From assembly GCA_947573135.1 (NCBI GenBank), contig CANPDU010000004.1, positions 57,661 to 121,660 on the forward strand: a stretch of 64,000 nt of DNA, read 5' to 3'. The position numbers and the translations under genes are program-made. Source of the DNA: an uncultured Bacteroidales bacterium (GTDB lineage: Bacteria > Bacteroidota > Bacteroidia > Bacteroidales > Muribaculaceae). The notes beneath the pieces were generated by a model that had not been told where the DNA came from, did no database searches, and saw nothing but the letters and a program-made list of their open reading frames with translations. Each line of letters starts with the position of its first letter. Position 1 is the first letter of the stretch. Shown here in pieces: positions 1-8,808 of the stretch.

Positions 1-205
1 TTTCAGAATCATCAGATCCTTGTATCGGATCATGCCCGGAACATGCGTTGTTATCATGGATGTGGCTGCGTGTCGTTTCTGAATGATCGTGAGTGCAGAA
101 ACATACTTTCGTTCCATCAAGATGATGATGAAAACGGGTGACTCCTCCGAAGAAAATCAGCAGAACGACGAAAGAAGTGAGAAATATTTTTATATACTTC
201 AGCAT
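1..205 (-). CDS. Small His/Cys-rich exported protein, partial (runs off window start); DUF6769-like guess
   Basis: Minus-strand reading from ATG at 205: MLKYIKIFLTSFVVLLIFFGGVTRFHHHLDGTKVCFCTHDHSETTRSHIHDNNACSGHDP...; one TM/signal segment followed by a His/Cys-rich region. Confidence 0.6.
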   Translation of the reverse strand, partial: MLKYIKIFLTSFVVLLIFFGGVTRFHHHLDGTKVCFCTHDHSETTRSHIHDNNACSGHDPIQGSDDSE

Positions 206-291
206 GTTATCGCAAAGATACAAAAAATATGAATATGAAACACAAGACGAATGTGCATTCGAAAAAAATATGTAGATTTGCAAAAAGAAAA

Positions 292-960
292 ATGGAACAG
301 ATGTCGATAATAGAATATAAAGGTGTCGAGATACTGCGGAAAGAACACGTAGTACTCAAAGATGTCAGCTTTAAAGTAGAACCGGGTGAACTTGTGTATC
401 TGATCGGCAAGGTCGGCAGCGGTAAAAGTTCGCTGATCAAATCACTCTATGGCGAAGTGCCGCTCAAAATCGGTGATGCCAGAATCTTCGATTATGATCT
501 GCTGAGTCTGAAACGCAAGCAGATACCTTACCTGCGCCGTAAGATTGGTATTGTATTTCAGGATTTTCAGCTGTTGACAGACCGGAATGTATATGCTAAT
601 CTTGAGTTCGTGCTTGACGCTACCGGATGGAAAGACCGTGCAGCCAAAGAGCAGCGTATCGAAGAAGTTCTCAAAGAAGTAGGCATGACAAACAAGTCAT
701 ATAAGATGCCTCATGAACTATCGGGCGGCGAGCAGCAGCGCATCGTTATCGCACGAGCTCTGCTGAACCGACCGGAGCTGATAATCGCAGATGAACCGAC
801 CGGAAATCTTGATCCGGAAACCGGAGAGCAGATAATCAACAAACTTTATTCTATCGCTAAAGCGGGAACGGCTGTGATAATAGCGACTCATAATCTCACG
901 ATGCTCGAACGTTTTCCCGGAAGAGTTATGCGTTGCGAAGGAAAACAACTGATCAATTGA
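292..960 (+). CDS. ftsE: FtsE-like ABC transporter ATP-binding protein (cell division)
   Basis: Walker [10 protein letters not shown], signature LSGGEQQR, Walker [13 protein letters not shown]; FtsE-like length; probable ATG at 292. Confidence 0.85.
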   Translation: MEQMSIIEYKGVEILRKEHVVLKDVSFKVEPGELVYLIGKVGSGKSSLIKSLYGEVPLKIGDARIFDYDLLSLKRKQIPYLRRKIGIVFQDFQLLTDRNVYANLEFVLDATGWKDRAAKEQRIEEVLKEVGMTNKSYKMPHELSGGEQQRIVIARALLNRPELIIADEPTGNLDPETGEQIINKLYSIAKAGTAVIIATHNLTMLERFPGRVMRCEGKQLIN

Positions 961-961
961 T

Positions 962-2815
962 ATGGGTGTACTTCTGCAGGTAGACGAACTGACCAAGAGC
1001 GTCGGAGACCGTATGCTCTTTGAGAATGTGACATTTGGAATTAACGAAGGTGATAAAATCGGTATCGTTGCCAAGAACGGCACCGGTAAAACAACGTTGT
1101 TGAATATCATTGCCGGAAACGATACTCCCGACAGCGGCAGTGTGACGTTCAGGACAGATGTAAAGATGTGTTATCTCAGTCAGCTGCCTGAACTGAAGCC
1201 GGGCGCTACAATCATTGAGGCATGTCTTGACGGCGGCGGCCCGGTTGCCGATGCAGTGGCAAAATATGAATCTGTTGTCCTCGGAGGAGACACTGAGGCG
1301 ATTAATGAATCTATCCATGAGATGGATTCGCTTGGCGCCTGGGACTATGAAGACCGGGTCAAACAGATGCTGACACAGCTTAATCTCGGCGATGTCAGCG
1401 CTCCGGTTGACCATCTTTCGGGAGGACAGCGTAAACGCGTGGCAATTGCCAGAGCGGTGATGCAGCATCCTGATGTGATTATTCTTGACGAACCTACCAA
1501 CCATCTCGATGTCGAGGTGATCGAATGGCTTGAGAACTATCTTAAGCGTCAGAGGGTGACTCTGCTGATGGTGACGCATGACCGTTATTTCCTTGACCGG
1601 GTGTGCAACCGCATAATAGAGCTTGATGACAGGACGGCGTTTTTCTACGACGGAAATTATGATTATTATCTGCGGCGCAGAGCCGAGCGGATTGAGGCTA
1701 TGAATGCCGAACATGCCCGTGTAAAGAATATTCTCCGTAAAGAACAGGAGTGGATGAGCCGTCAGCCTCAGGCTCGCGCCGGAAAGGCAAAATTCAGAAT
1801 AGACCGGTTTTATGATCTTAAGGAACGATCTAAGGTAATTCATCGCGAAGATAATGTCAGGCTTGAGACAGGCGCCGGATATATCGGATCAAAAATATTT
1901 GAGGCCGAGGGGATCTCAAAAAAATTCGGAGATAAGATAATTCTTGATGATTTCACATATACGTTCGCTCGCTACGAGAAACTCGGCATAGTCGGGCCAA
2001 ACGGTGTCGGAAAGTCAACATTCATAAAGATGCTGCAGGGAATTGTCGCGCCCGACAGCGGTGAGTGGAATATAGGCGAAACGGTTCGCTTCGGTTACTA
2101 TAGTCAGGAAGGCATTGATTTTGATGAGAATAAGAAAGTGATTGATGCCGTGACGGAGATTGCGGAGGATATAGAGCAAAACGGTGTGCATGTTGCTCCG
2201 ATGCAGTTTCTCCAGAAATTTCTTTTTTCCGTTCCTGACCAGCAGAAATATATTCATACACTCAGCGGAGGCGAGCGGTGCCGGCTGCAACTGGCGACTG
2301 TGATGATGCTTCAGCCCAATTTCCTGATCCTTGACGAACCGACAAATGACCTCGACATTGTGACACTCGGCATACTCGAAGAGTATCTGTCACAGTTTAA
2401 GGGTTGCGTTATCGTTATCAGTCACGACCGCTATTTCCTTGATAATGTCGTAGATCATTTGTTTGTCATGGAAGGAAATGGAGTGATAAAGGACTTCCCG
2501 GGGACTTACAGCGAATATGCCGCATGGAAAGCAGAAAGAGACAGACAGAAACAGGGTGAAGAGCATAAGCCTGTTGAAAAGACTCAGCGCGCGTCAGACC
2601 GTAAGGAAAAACTCAGTTTTAAGGAGCGCAAGGAGTTCGAGCAGCTTGATGCTGAGATCGAAGCTTTGAATAATGAGAAAGCCGAACTTGAACGTCTTTT
2701 CAACAGTGGAGAGACTATCACTGATGTCGCTGAGAAATCAGCGCGCTACACCGAGATCAGCAATCTCCTCGATGAGAAGGAAATGCGTTGGCTCGAGCTT
2801 TCGGAAAAAGCGTAA
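962..2815 (+). CDS. ABC-F family ATPase (two ABC domains, Uup-like with C-terminal coiled coil)
   Basis: Two Walker A (AKNGTGKTT, GPNGVGKST), two LSGG signatures, linker and C-terminal coiled coil. Confidence 0.9.
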   Translation: MGVLLQVDELTKSVGDRMLFENVTFGINEGDKIGIVAKNGTGKTTLLNIIAGNDTPDSGSVTFRTDVKMCYLSQLPELKPGATIIEACLDGGGPVADAVAKYESVVLGGDTEAINESIHEMDSLGAWDYEDRVKQMLTQLNLGDVSAPVDHLSGGQRKRVAIARAVMQHPDVIILDEPTNHLDVEVIEWLENYLKRQRVTLLMVTHDRYFLDRVCNRIIELDDRTAFFYDGNYDYYLRRRAERIEAMNAEHARVKNILRKEQEWMSRQPQARAGKAKFRIDRFYDLKERSKVIHREDNVRLETGAGYIGSKIFEAEGISKKFGDKIILDDFTYTFARYEKLGIVGPNGVGKSTFIKMLQGIVAPDSGEWNIGETVRFGYYSQEGIDFDENKKVIDAVTEIAEDIEQNGVHVAPMQFLQKFLFSVPDQQKYIHTLSGGERCRLQLATVMMLQPNFLILDEPTNDLDIVTLGILEEYLSQFKGCVIVISHDRYFLDNVVDHLFVMEGNGVIKDFPGTYSEYAAWKAERDRQKQGEEHKPVEKTQRASDRKEKLSFKERKEFEQLDAEIEALNNEKAELERLFNSGETITDVAEKSARYTEISNLLDEKEMRWLELSEKA

Positions 2816-3403
2816 GGTCTTTTTGTCCGGGTTGACAAGAATATTGGTGCCGGCGCTGTTTGCCGCAAAAAGCGGCGCATCATCGAGATGATCTGTCACT
2901 ACGGTGTGAAAACAGCAGTTAAGGTCTTCGAGCCATTCTCTGACCCGGTTGAGTTTGATTTGACCGCGACATTCCGGGTTTTCACATCCGGGTTTGAAAT
3001 CTGTAGCTACGAAATCACCGCTCCAGATAGTTCTGACATAGAATTCAGGAGCCGCGGTTGCAAGCAGTATGCAATGACCTTGCCGGAGATTGTGGGATAT
3101 GAGTGCGGCGACAGACGGATTGATCTTCTTTAATGCTTTTTTTTTGAATGACGAAAGTACGTCATTGTCTGTATAAAACATCGACAGAACGGCATTTTTC
3201 ATTTCTGAATGAGAAATAACGCCGATTTTGCGTTTTAGCAGTACAATTGAAAGCTGTGCCAGCCTTTTGCAGTCGCCATGGGCTATGAGATGTCTGATAC
3301 CGGCCAAAAGGTATATCTTCAGGGTATTGCCGTTGATGTATGTCCCGTCCAAGTCAATGACAGTGCTTGGAGCCGGAGAATTTATTTCGAGTCGATCGAC
3401 CAT
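2738..3403 (-). CDS. HAD-superfamily (HAD-IB-like) phosphatase
   Basis: DLDGT motif I, LLATAAPE motif II, TDHLDD motif; probable start MVDRLEINS at 3403. Confidence 0.75.
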   Translation of the reverse strand: MVDRLEINSPAPSTVIDLDGTYINGNTLKIYLLAGIRHLIAHGDCKRLAQLSIVLLKRKIGVISHSEMKNAVLSMFYTDNDVLSSFKKKALKKINPSVAALISHNLRQGHCILLATAAPEFYVRTIWSGDFVATDFKPGCENPECRGQIKLNRVREWLEDLNCCFHTVVTDHLDDAPLFAANSAGTNILVNPDKKTLRFFRKLEPTHFLLIEEIADLGVAR

Positions 3404-3936
3404 GGCATCCTTACAAGTGTGGAGTTGTGATATAGATAATAGTCCGGCATTCTCACCGGTTTGTCTGCGGTTACGGTTAGAGCGGCACATCTGAATGTTA
3501 CGGCCGGATAACGACGGCTTAATTTATCATATACTGCTGATAGAGTAGCGCCGCTGTCAACCGCGTCATCAACGATCAGCACACAGAAGGCAGCCGGATC
3601 TAATACTGGAAGAATAATCTCAGTCCCTGCCATGTGTCCCGACTTTTTGACGAGTCTTCCGGCGTCCCATATGCGGAGACGGTCGCGCATCGCCAGAGGA
3701 AGGAATTTCAGGACGCGTGCGGCCGCTTTTTTAGGGCTTGGCCTGTACGGTCGTTTGAGCGAAACTGCATAATGCGGCATGTCAGGCCATCCGTGTTGCT
3801 GAATGTAATCGCCTCCTCGCGGAATAGAAATAACAACATCAGGCGTGAAACCGGCTGCCTCGACCGATTCGCGAAGTTCACGACAAGCATTGTCGAACGC
3901 CGTCCAGTCTAATGTAAGTATGCGGAAATCAGCCAT
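3382..3936 (-). CDS. Phosphoribosyltransferase-fold protein
   Basis: PRPP loop VLIVDDAVDSGATL; PRGGD; probable start MADFRILTL at 3936. Confidence 0.8.
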   Translation of the reverse strand: MADFRILTLDWTAFDNACRELRESVEAAGFTPDVVISIPRGGDYIQQHGWPDMPHYAVSLKRPYRPSPKKAAARVLKFLPLAMRDRLRIWDAGRLVKKSGHMAGTEIILPVLDPAAFCVLIVDDAVDSGATLSAVYDKLSRRYPAVTFRCAALTVTADKPVRMPDYYLYHNSTLVRMPWSIDSK

Positions 3937-4871
3937 GAGAGTAATTTGACGGTTTTTAGTCCGGAATATGAAGCAAGGGCGCCAATCCGGTTTTTTAATC
4001 TGGAATTGCTGTCGGTCATTACTCCGAAACGCAATTCTTTTATGACTCTGAAGCAATTGTTTATCGACGCTGTGTCGGCAGGATTATATCTGAACAATGC
4101 AAGCATCAGATTGAAGTTGGCGCTGAAATGACGATGCAACGCTCCTTTTAACAATGCAGGGCGTGAATCCCGCATCTCGCGTACAATGTTTTCAGTCACT
4201 TTAATTATGTCGCGACGGCCTTCCGACCATGTGTTGAGAAAACTTTTATCGTGCTGACGGTAAAAATATACAAAGTTGTCGATAAGAGCGATCTTGTCTG
4301 TTTTTAGAAATATCCTGTGAAACATCTCCAGATCTTCATACCAGCCGTTATAAAAGCGCAGGCCGTCGAACAGCGAACGGTCATACAGCTTGCCCCATGC
4401 GCCGTTATCTGTGTCGCGTTTCTGGTATAGAATATCCGCGCATAGACCTTCCGATGGGAGTATTGTTATATCATTAGAGATGTCGGGCTTAACCGTCGGT
4501 TTTTCGTCGGACCATATGACACGTCCGACAATTATTTTCAAGCCGGTTGACGCTGCGGCAGAATAAAGATTGCCGACAGATCCGGGTAAAAGTTCATCGT
4601 CAGCGTCAAGAAACAAAACATATCGACCATTCGCGCAGTCGAGTCCGGCATTTCGTGCGCTCGAAAGACCGCCGTTAGCTTTGTCAATGACCGTTATGCG
4701 CTGATCTGTCCTGGAATATTGGCGGCATATTTTATCCGAGCCGTCCGTTGACCCATCGTTGACCAGTAAAAGCTCCCAGTCTTTAAATGACTGAGCTATA
4801 ACGCTGTCGATACACATTTTTATGTATCGTCTGACATTATAGACGGGAACGATGATCGAGACTTCGGGCAT
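3909..4871 (-). CDS. Glycosyltransferase family 2
   Basis: VSIIVPVYNV...LLVNDGSTDGS...GLSSARNAGL...LFLDADDEL. Confidence 0.92.
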   Translation of the reverse strand: MPEVSIIVPVYNVRRYIKMCIDSVIAQSFKDWELLLVNDGSTDGSDKICRQYSRTDQRITVIDKANGGLSSARNAGLDCANGRYVLFLDADDELLPGSVGNLYSAAASTGLKIIVGRVIWSDEKPTVKPDISNDITILPSEGLCADILYQKRDTDNGAWGKLYDRSLFDGLRFYNGWYEDLEMFHRIFLKTDKIALIDNFVYFYRQHDKSFLNTWSEGRRDIIKVTENIVREMRDSRPALLKGALHRHFSANFNLMLALFRYNPADTASINNCFRVIKELRFGVMTDSNSRLKNRIGALASYSGLKTVKLLSWLISAYLH

Positions 4872-4873
4872 GT

Positions 4874-6364
4874 TTATCTTATATGGAGAGGTTCGGTCGG
4901 TAGAGATTCATTATTGACTCGGTCAAGTGAAGTCACGACGTAGTAACCCGGACCGTTTAATTTAAAATGATTGTCAGGCGTGACGCATATGATTTTAGAT
5001 GCGTCGTCAAGATCAAAGCTGTCATCTTTGTCAAAACGGTAGACTACAAAGCGCACACAGTCGTCGGAACTTCCGGCTTCCACAGGCGCTGACCACCACA
5101 ATGATCCATGTTCGGCATGGAGATCGAACGGTGTTTCCGGTTTACCGGCTGATTTCCAGCGATAGACCGGAGGCAAAGCCACTGTATGCTGATGATGAGC
5201 CATTAGCGAGTCAGCGATGCCACCGTAATTACGCGTTACGGCGGTTGCGGGCCACCAGCAATTGCCCTGTATGTTGTTCGCTTTGCGGGTCAAGTCGATC
5301 TTTGTCCTTAACTGTGATGCTTCGCGCGATGGAGCAATATCACATTTTTTCATTGTCAGTTCGACATGTTGTCCGATATATATATGGCGGTTGCCGCAAA
5401 TACTGTTCCACCAATCAACAAGAGTCGCGTAAGAAGCCCGTGGGTGTTCGAGTTCCCAGTAGAGCTGCGGAATAAGATAGTCTATCCAGCCTTTTTCTGC
5501 CCATAGAATGACATCAGCATAGAGCGCATCATAGTTTTCGAGACCGTTAGTGTCGCTTCCTCGGCTATCATTTTTTTTATTACGCCATATGCCGAAAGGA
5601 CTTACGCCGAATCTCACCCAGGGTTTAATAGCGGCTATCTGTCGGCTGACTTCATCGATTAGTCTGTTTACATTCTCCCGGCGCCAGTCGTCGCGCTTTT
5701 CCCCTTTGCCGTAACGGGCATATGATTTTGAATCCGGGAACTGAATGTTCTTTACGGGATAAGGGTAAAAATAATCGTCAAAATGAATTCCGTCTACGTC
5801 GTAGCGTTTTACAATATCGGCAACAATTTGGCAGATATATTTTCTGTTCTCAGGCAGTCCCGGGTCAAAATATATCTTGCCGTCATATTTAACGAACCGT
5901 TCGGGGTGTTTGTGATAGAGATGTTTTTTAGAAACCTGCTGCTTGGCGCCTGATGTGACTCTGTAGGGGTTGAGCCACGCGTGAAGCTCCATTCCGCGGG
6001 CATGTGCTTGTTCGATAATATATTCGAGCGGATCCCAATATGGTTTGGGCGCCTGACCGTCGGGAGAAATAAATATACTCCACGGTTCAAATTTGCTCGC
6101 ATAAAAAGCATCGGACTGCGGTCTGACCTGAAAAAACACGGCGTTAATACCGGTCTGATGCAGTTTGTCAAGCTCGTCGCGGATATAGCGCTTGTTTTCA
6201 TCCGTCGACCTTTTGCTCCACTGATCTTGAAAAACAGTCTGTATCCACGCTCCGCGGAATTCCCGCTTGGGATTGGCCGCAATACTGTCAGCCGCGGATG
6301 CAAGCAAAACAGCGAATACGGCAGTCAAAACCAACGGCAATATGATAATATGGTTTATTTTCAT
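4874..6364 (-). CDS. Glycosyl-hydrolase-like 10 (GHL10/DUF187) family secreted protein
   Basis: Signal peptide, EFRGAWIQTV, FQVRPQSDAFY, HAWLNPYR, VDGIHFDDYFYP. Confidence 0.88.
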   Translation of the reverse strand: MKINHIIILPLVLTAVFAVLLASAADSIAANPKREFRGAWIQTVFQDQWSKRSTDENKRYIRDELDKLHQTGINAVFFQVRPQSDAFYASKFEPWSIFISPDGQAPKPYWDPLEYIIEQAHARGMELHAWLNPYRVTSGAKQQVSKKHLYHKHPERFVKYDGKIYFDPGLPENRKYICQIVADIVKRYDVDGIHFDDYFYPYPVKNIQFPDSKSYARYGKGEKRDDWRRENVNRLIDEVSRQIAAIKPWVRFGVSPFGIWRNKKNDSRGSDTNGLENYDALYADVILWAEKGWIDYLIPQLYWELEHPRASYATLVDWWNSICGNRHIYIGQHVELTMKKCDIAPSREASQLRTKIDLTRKANNIQGNCWWPATAVTRNYGGIADSLMAHHQHTVALPPVYRWKSAGKPETPFDLHAEHGSLWWSAPVEAGSSDDCVRFVVYRFDKDDSFDLDDASKIICVTPDNHFKLNGPGYYVVTSLDRVNNESLPTEPLHIR

Positions 6365-6404
6365 TACACGACAAAGATAATGATTTTTGGCGGATTATCC
6401 ATAT

Positions 6405-6449
6405 ATAATAAGCCGGACAGTCTCAAACTGAAACTGACCGGCTCATTAT
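6405..6449. repeat. Long imperfect hairpin (16-nt arms, 2 mismatches, 13-nt loop)
   Basis: ATAATAAGCCGGACAG ... CTGACCGGCTCATTAT. Confidence 0.7.
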
Positions 6450-6466
6450 GGATCGGCATGCGGTAA

Positions 6467-7081
6467 TTATTCTCCGGATTTTCTGAATGTAAAGTCGCGG
6501 TCTTCAATTTCGCATGACATGATGCCGTTGCGGATTTTGATATCCGTTATCTTCTGGAGCTTATAGAAGTGCTGCTTCATTGCATCTGTTATTGATTTTT
6601 TCCACATTCCGGCAGTTGCATTTGTGAGCGAATCGAGCTGAGGCTGCTGGGTCTGGGTCAGAATATTGTTGGAGAATGTAACTCCGTTAGGATCAACATT
6701 GACCTGAAGCGATGCGGGATCCAGAGACAGAATGATGTCGTCATCGTCGTGGTCTTCGAATGTCCAGCTGCCGGAGATAACTGCTGTTGCTGCGACACTG
6801 ACTTCGTAAGCTTCGTCTATGGACGGTGTTGTCTGACTGACGGGCTGGCTTGCATCGATCAGCGATGAGATAAATATCTGACCATGATCGTTTTTGCCGT
6901 CAGCCGACGGACTGAATGTGAGAGATGTTGTCGCTGATGCGCTCGCTGCTGCCGTAATGTTGTCAACGCGGGAAGGCGTGCCGACCCATGTACCGGTTAT
7001 GTCGGGGTGAGTTGAGCAGGCTGTTAATATTGCGACTGTCGCCGCAGGAATAAGGAATCTAATAAAATTGCGTGAAATCAT
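6467..7081 (-). CDS. Hypothetical lipoprotein (GTW-containing lipocalin-like N-terminus)
   Basis: Lipobox AILTACS; DITGTWVGTP. Confidence 0.7.
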   Translation of the reverse strand: MISRNFIRFLIPAATVAILTACSTHPDITGTWVGTPSRVDNITAAASASATTSLTFSPSADGKNDHGQIFISSLIDASQPVSQTTPSIDEAYEVSVAATAVISGSWTFEDHDDDDIILSLDPASLQVNVDPNGVTFSNNILTQTQQPQLDSLTNATAGMWKKSITDAMKQHFYKLQKITDIKIRNGIMSCEIEDRDFTFRKSGE

Positions 7082-7127
7082 AATAAATGTTCTTTTTAGT
7101 GAAAAACATTGATTGCGACAGAATTGT

Positions 7128-7850
7128 TCATCGGTTTTCCTGCGGAAGCGAAGATATGATCATTTCTCTTGACTGATCCATAAGTGATTTGAGCTCATGA
7201 CCTTCGGCCGGCGCCTCGATTGGACGATGAATGGTGAGCTTAATATGTCCGGGTCTGGGAAGTATAGCCGTGCGCGGCATCACGCGGTAAGCTCCGTCGA
7301 TTGTCAGCGGAACGACGGGCAGGCCGAATTCGACTGCGAGAGTGTAAGCGCCTCTGCGGAATGCGTGGACTTTTCCGTCGAGGGTGCGCGATCCTTCGGG
7401 AAACACTACTACCGACATGCCGTCGGCTAATTGCTGTTCGGCATCCTGCATCGTTTTACGGATGGCAGCCGGAGAATGATTGTCGACGAAAATGTGTCCG
7501 GCCTTCCGGCAGCTGTAACCTACAAGGGGTATGCGTTCGAGACTCTTTTTCATCATCCATTTGAAGTTGTGGCCGAGATAACCGTAGACTGAAAAAATAT
7601 CGTAGGCTCCCTGATGATTGGCCACAAAAACGTATGACGTGCCTTTGGCTATGTTTTCACGCCCCGTAACTGTCACTTTGACAAATGACATGATGCAGAA
7701 CAGTCGTGCCCATATATGAGCCGGCCAGTAACCCCACCATCTGCCGCCGAAGATTATCGATCCTATCGCGGTCGTGCCAGCGGCGAGTATTGTGGCTGCC
7801 AGCAGGACTGGCAGCATGATCAGAAACTGATAAATACGATAGAATATCAT
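7128..7850 (-). CDS. plsC: 1-acyl-sn-glycerol-3-phosphate acyltransferase
   Basis: NHQGAYD (NHxxxxD) and FPEGSRT motifs. Confidence 0.9.
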   Translation of the reverse strand: MIFYRIYQFLIMLPVLLAATILAAGTTAIGSIIFGGRWWGYWPAHIWARLFCIMSFVKVTVTGRENIAKGTSYVFVANHQGAYDIFSVYGYLGHNFKWMMKKSLERIPLVGYSCRKAGHIFVDNHSPAAIRKTMQDAEQQLADGMSVVVFPEGSRTLDGKVHAFRRGAYTLAVEFGLPVVPLTIDGAYRVMPRTAILPRPGHIKLTIHRPIEAPAEGHELKSLMDQSREMIISSLPQENR

Positions 7851-7884
7851 AATCCGTGATTCTTATTTCTATGCAGATGCAAAG

Positions 7885-8670
7885 TTAATTATTATCTATG
7901 GTTTTTTGAGTCTTCTTTCGATTTAATTCGCATTGTAACTGTATGCCGATTGAAAAGGTCAGATTATTTCCCCATGAACGTGAGTGATATGTCCGGATGT
8001 CGACGACCTGAGGTGTACTGTCACATGCTGGTATTACTTTATGCTTTATTTCGACTTTTGATGATGTGTACGGATATCGGTAATTTATATCAAATATCAG
8101 GCTGCTCACGTGAGTTAGCCGATAGCCACCCGTAATACCAAAGTTGACATAGGAAGGGTTGGTATATCTGTCTGCACAAATAACATCATGGTACAGGTTT
8201 TCAGGCTGATCGTCAGAATCATCTATGAAGTGCGTTAAACCAGTTGCATTGTCAATAGTGCATGCTCCGATACCAGATCTTGCGAAAAATTGCCAGCGTT
8301 TGTATTCATATCTGTACATCAGACCAATGCCTATTCCACCTGACCAGTTTATACCGCAATAAAACTCGTCCTCCCATTCTAAATCAATAGGAGGTGTCCA
8401 CGTGCCGCCGGAACTAAAAGATATGTCGCCATACACACCCCAATGAGAAACAAACATATACGTCAGACGAATATCAAGCACTCCGCGATTACCCGGTTGC
8501 CGTCCGAACCAATACTCATTATCGTTTCCACTGGTATTAAAACTTCTGCCATAAGAAAACGACAGCATTAAAGGACGGTCAAATGGCCTGATGACGCTGT
8601 CACGAGGAGTCTGAGCGTGCGTTACGGTCAAAGCGGAGAATGCGAGGATAATTGCGAATATTCTTTTCAT
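7885..8670 (-). CDS. Outer-membrane beta-barrel-like protein, hypothetical
   Basis: Signal peptide and alternating aromatic/polar beta-strand pattern. Confidence 0.6.
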   Translation of the reverse strand: MKRIFAIILAFSALTVTHAQTPRDSVIRPFDRPLMLSFSYGRSFNTSGNDNEYWFGRQPGNRGVLDIRLTYMFVSHWGVYGDISFSSGGTWTPPIDLEWEDEFYCGINWSGGIGIGLMYRYEYKRWQFFARSGIGACTIDNATGLTHFIDDSDDQPENLYHDVICADRYTNPSYVNFGITGGYRLTHVSSLIFDINYRYPYTSSKVEIKHKVIPACDSTPQVVDIRTYHSRSWGNNLTFSIGIQLQCELNRKKTQKTIDNN

Positions 8671-8755
8671 CGAATCGGATATAAGGTTTTATTATTGTAT
8701 AGGCAAAAATACAATATTGTTTATCGTTATCAAAATAAAATATTACAAAAAAAAT

Positions 8756-8785
8756 AAAAAAGCAACCGGAAACGGTTGCTTTTTA
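8756..8785. terminator. Intrinsic terminator (bidirectional look)
   Basis: AGCAACCG-GAAA-CGGTTGCT flanked by A-run and T-run. Confidence 0.85.
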
Positions 8786-8808
8786 GTATAGTCAGAGATG
8801 TATTTGAT

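Noticed and set aside
229-291. Extended N-terminus of ftsE in the ORF track
   Set aside because: Upstream residues are low-complexity and Lys-rich; conserved FtsE sequence begins at about [15 protein letters not shown] (292)
953-1843. 296-aa minus-strand ORF opposite the ABC-F gene
   Set aside because: Fully antisense to a well-supported CDS; no recognisable motif; explained by codon composition
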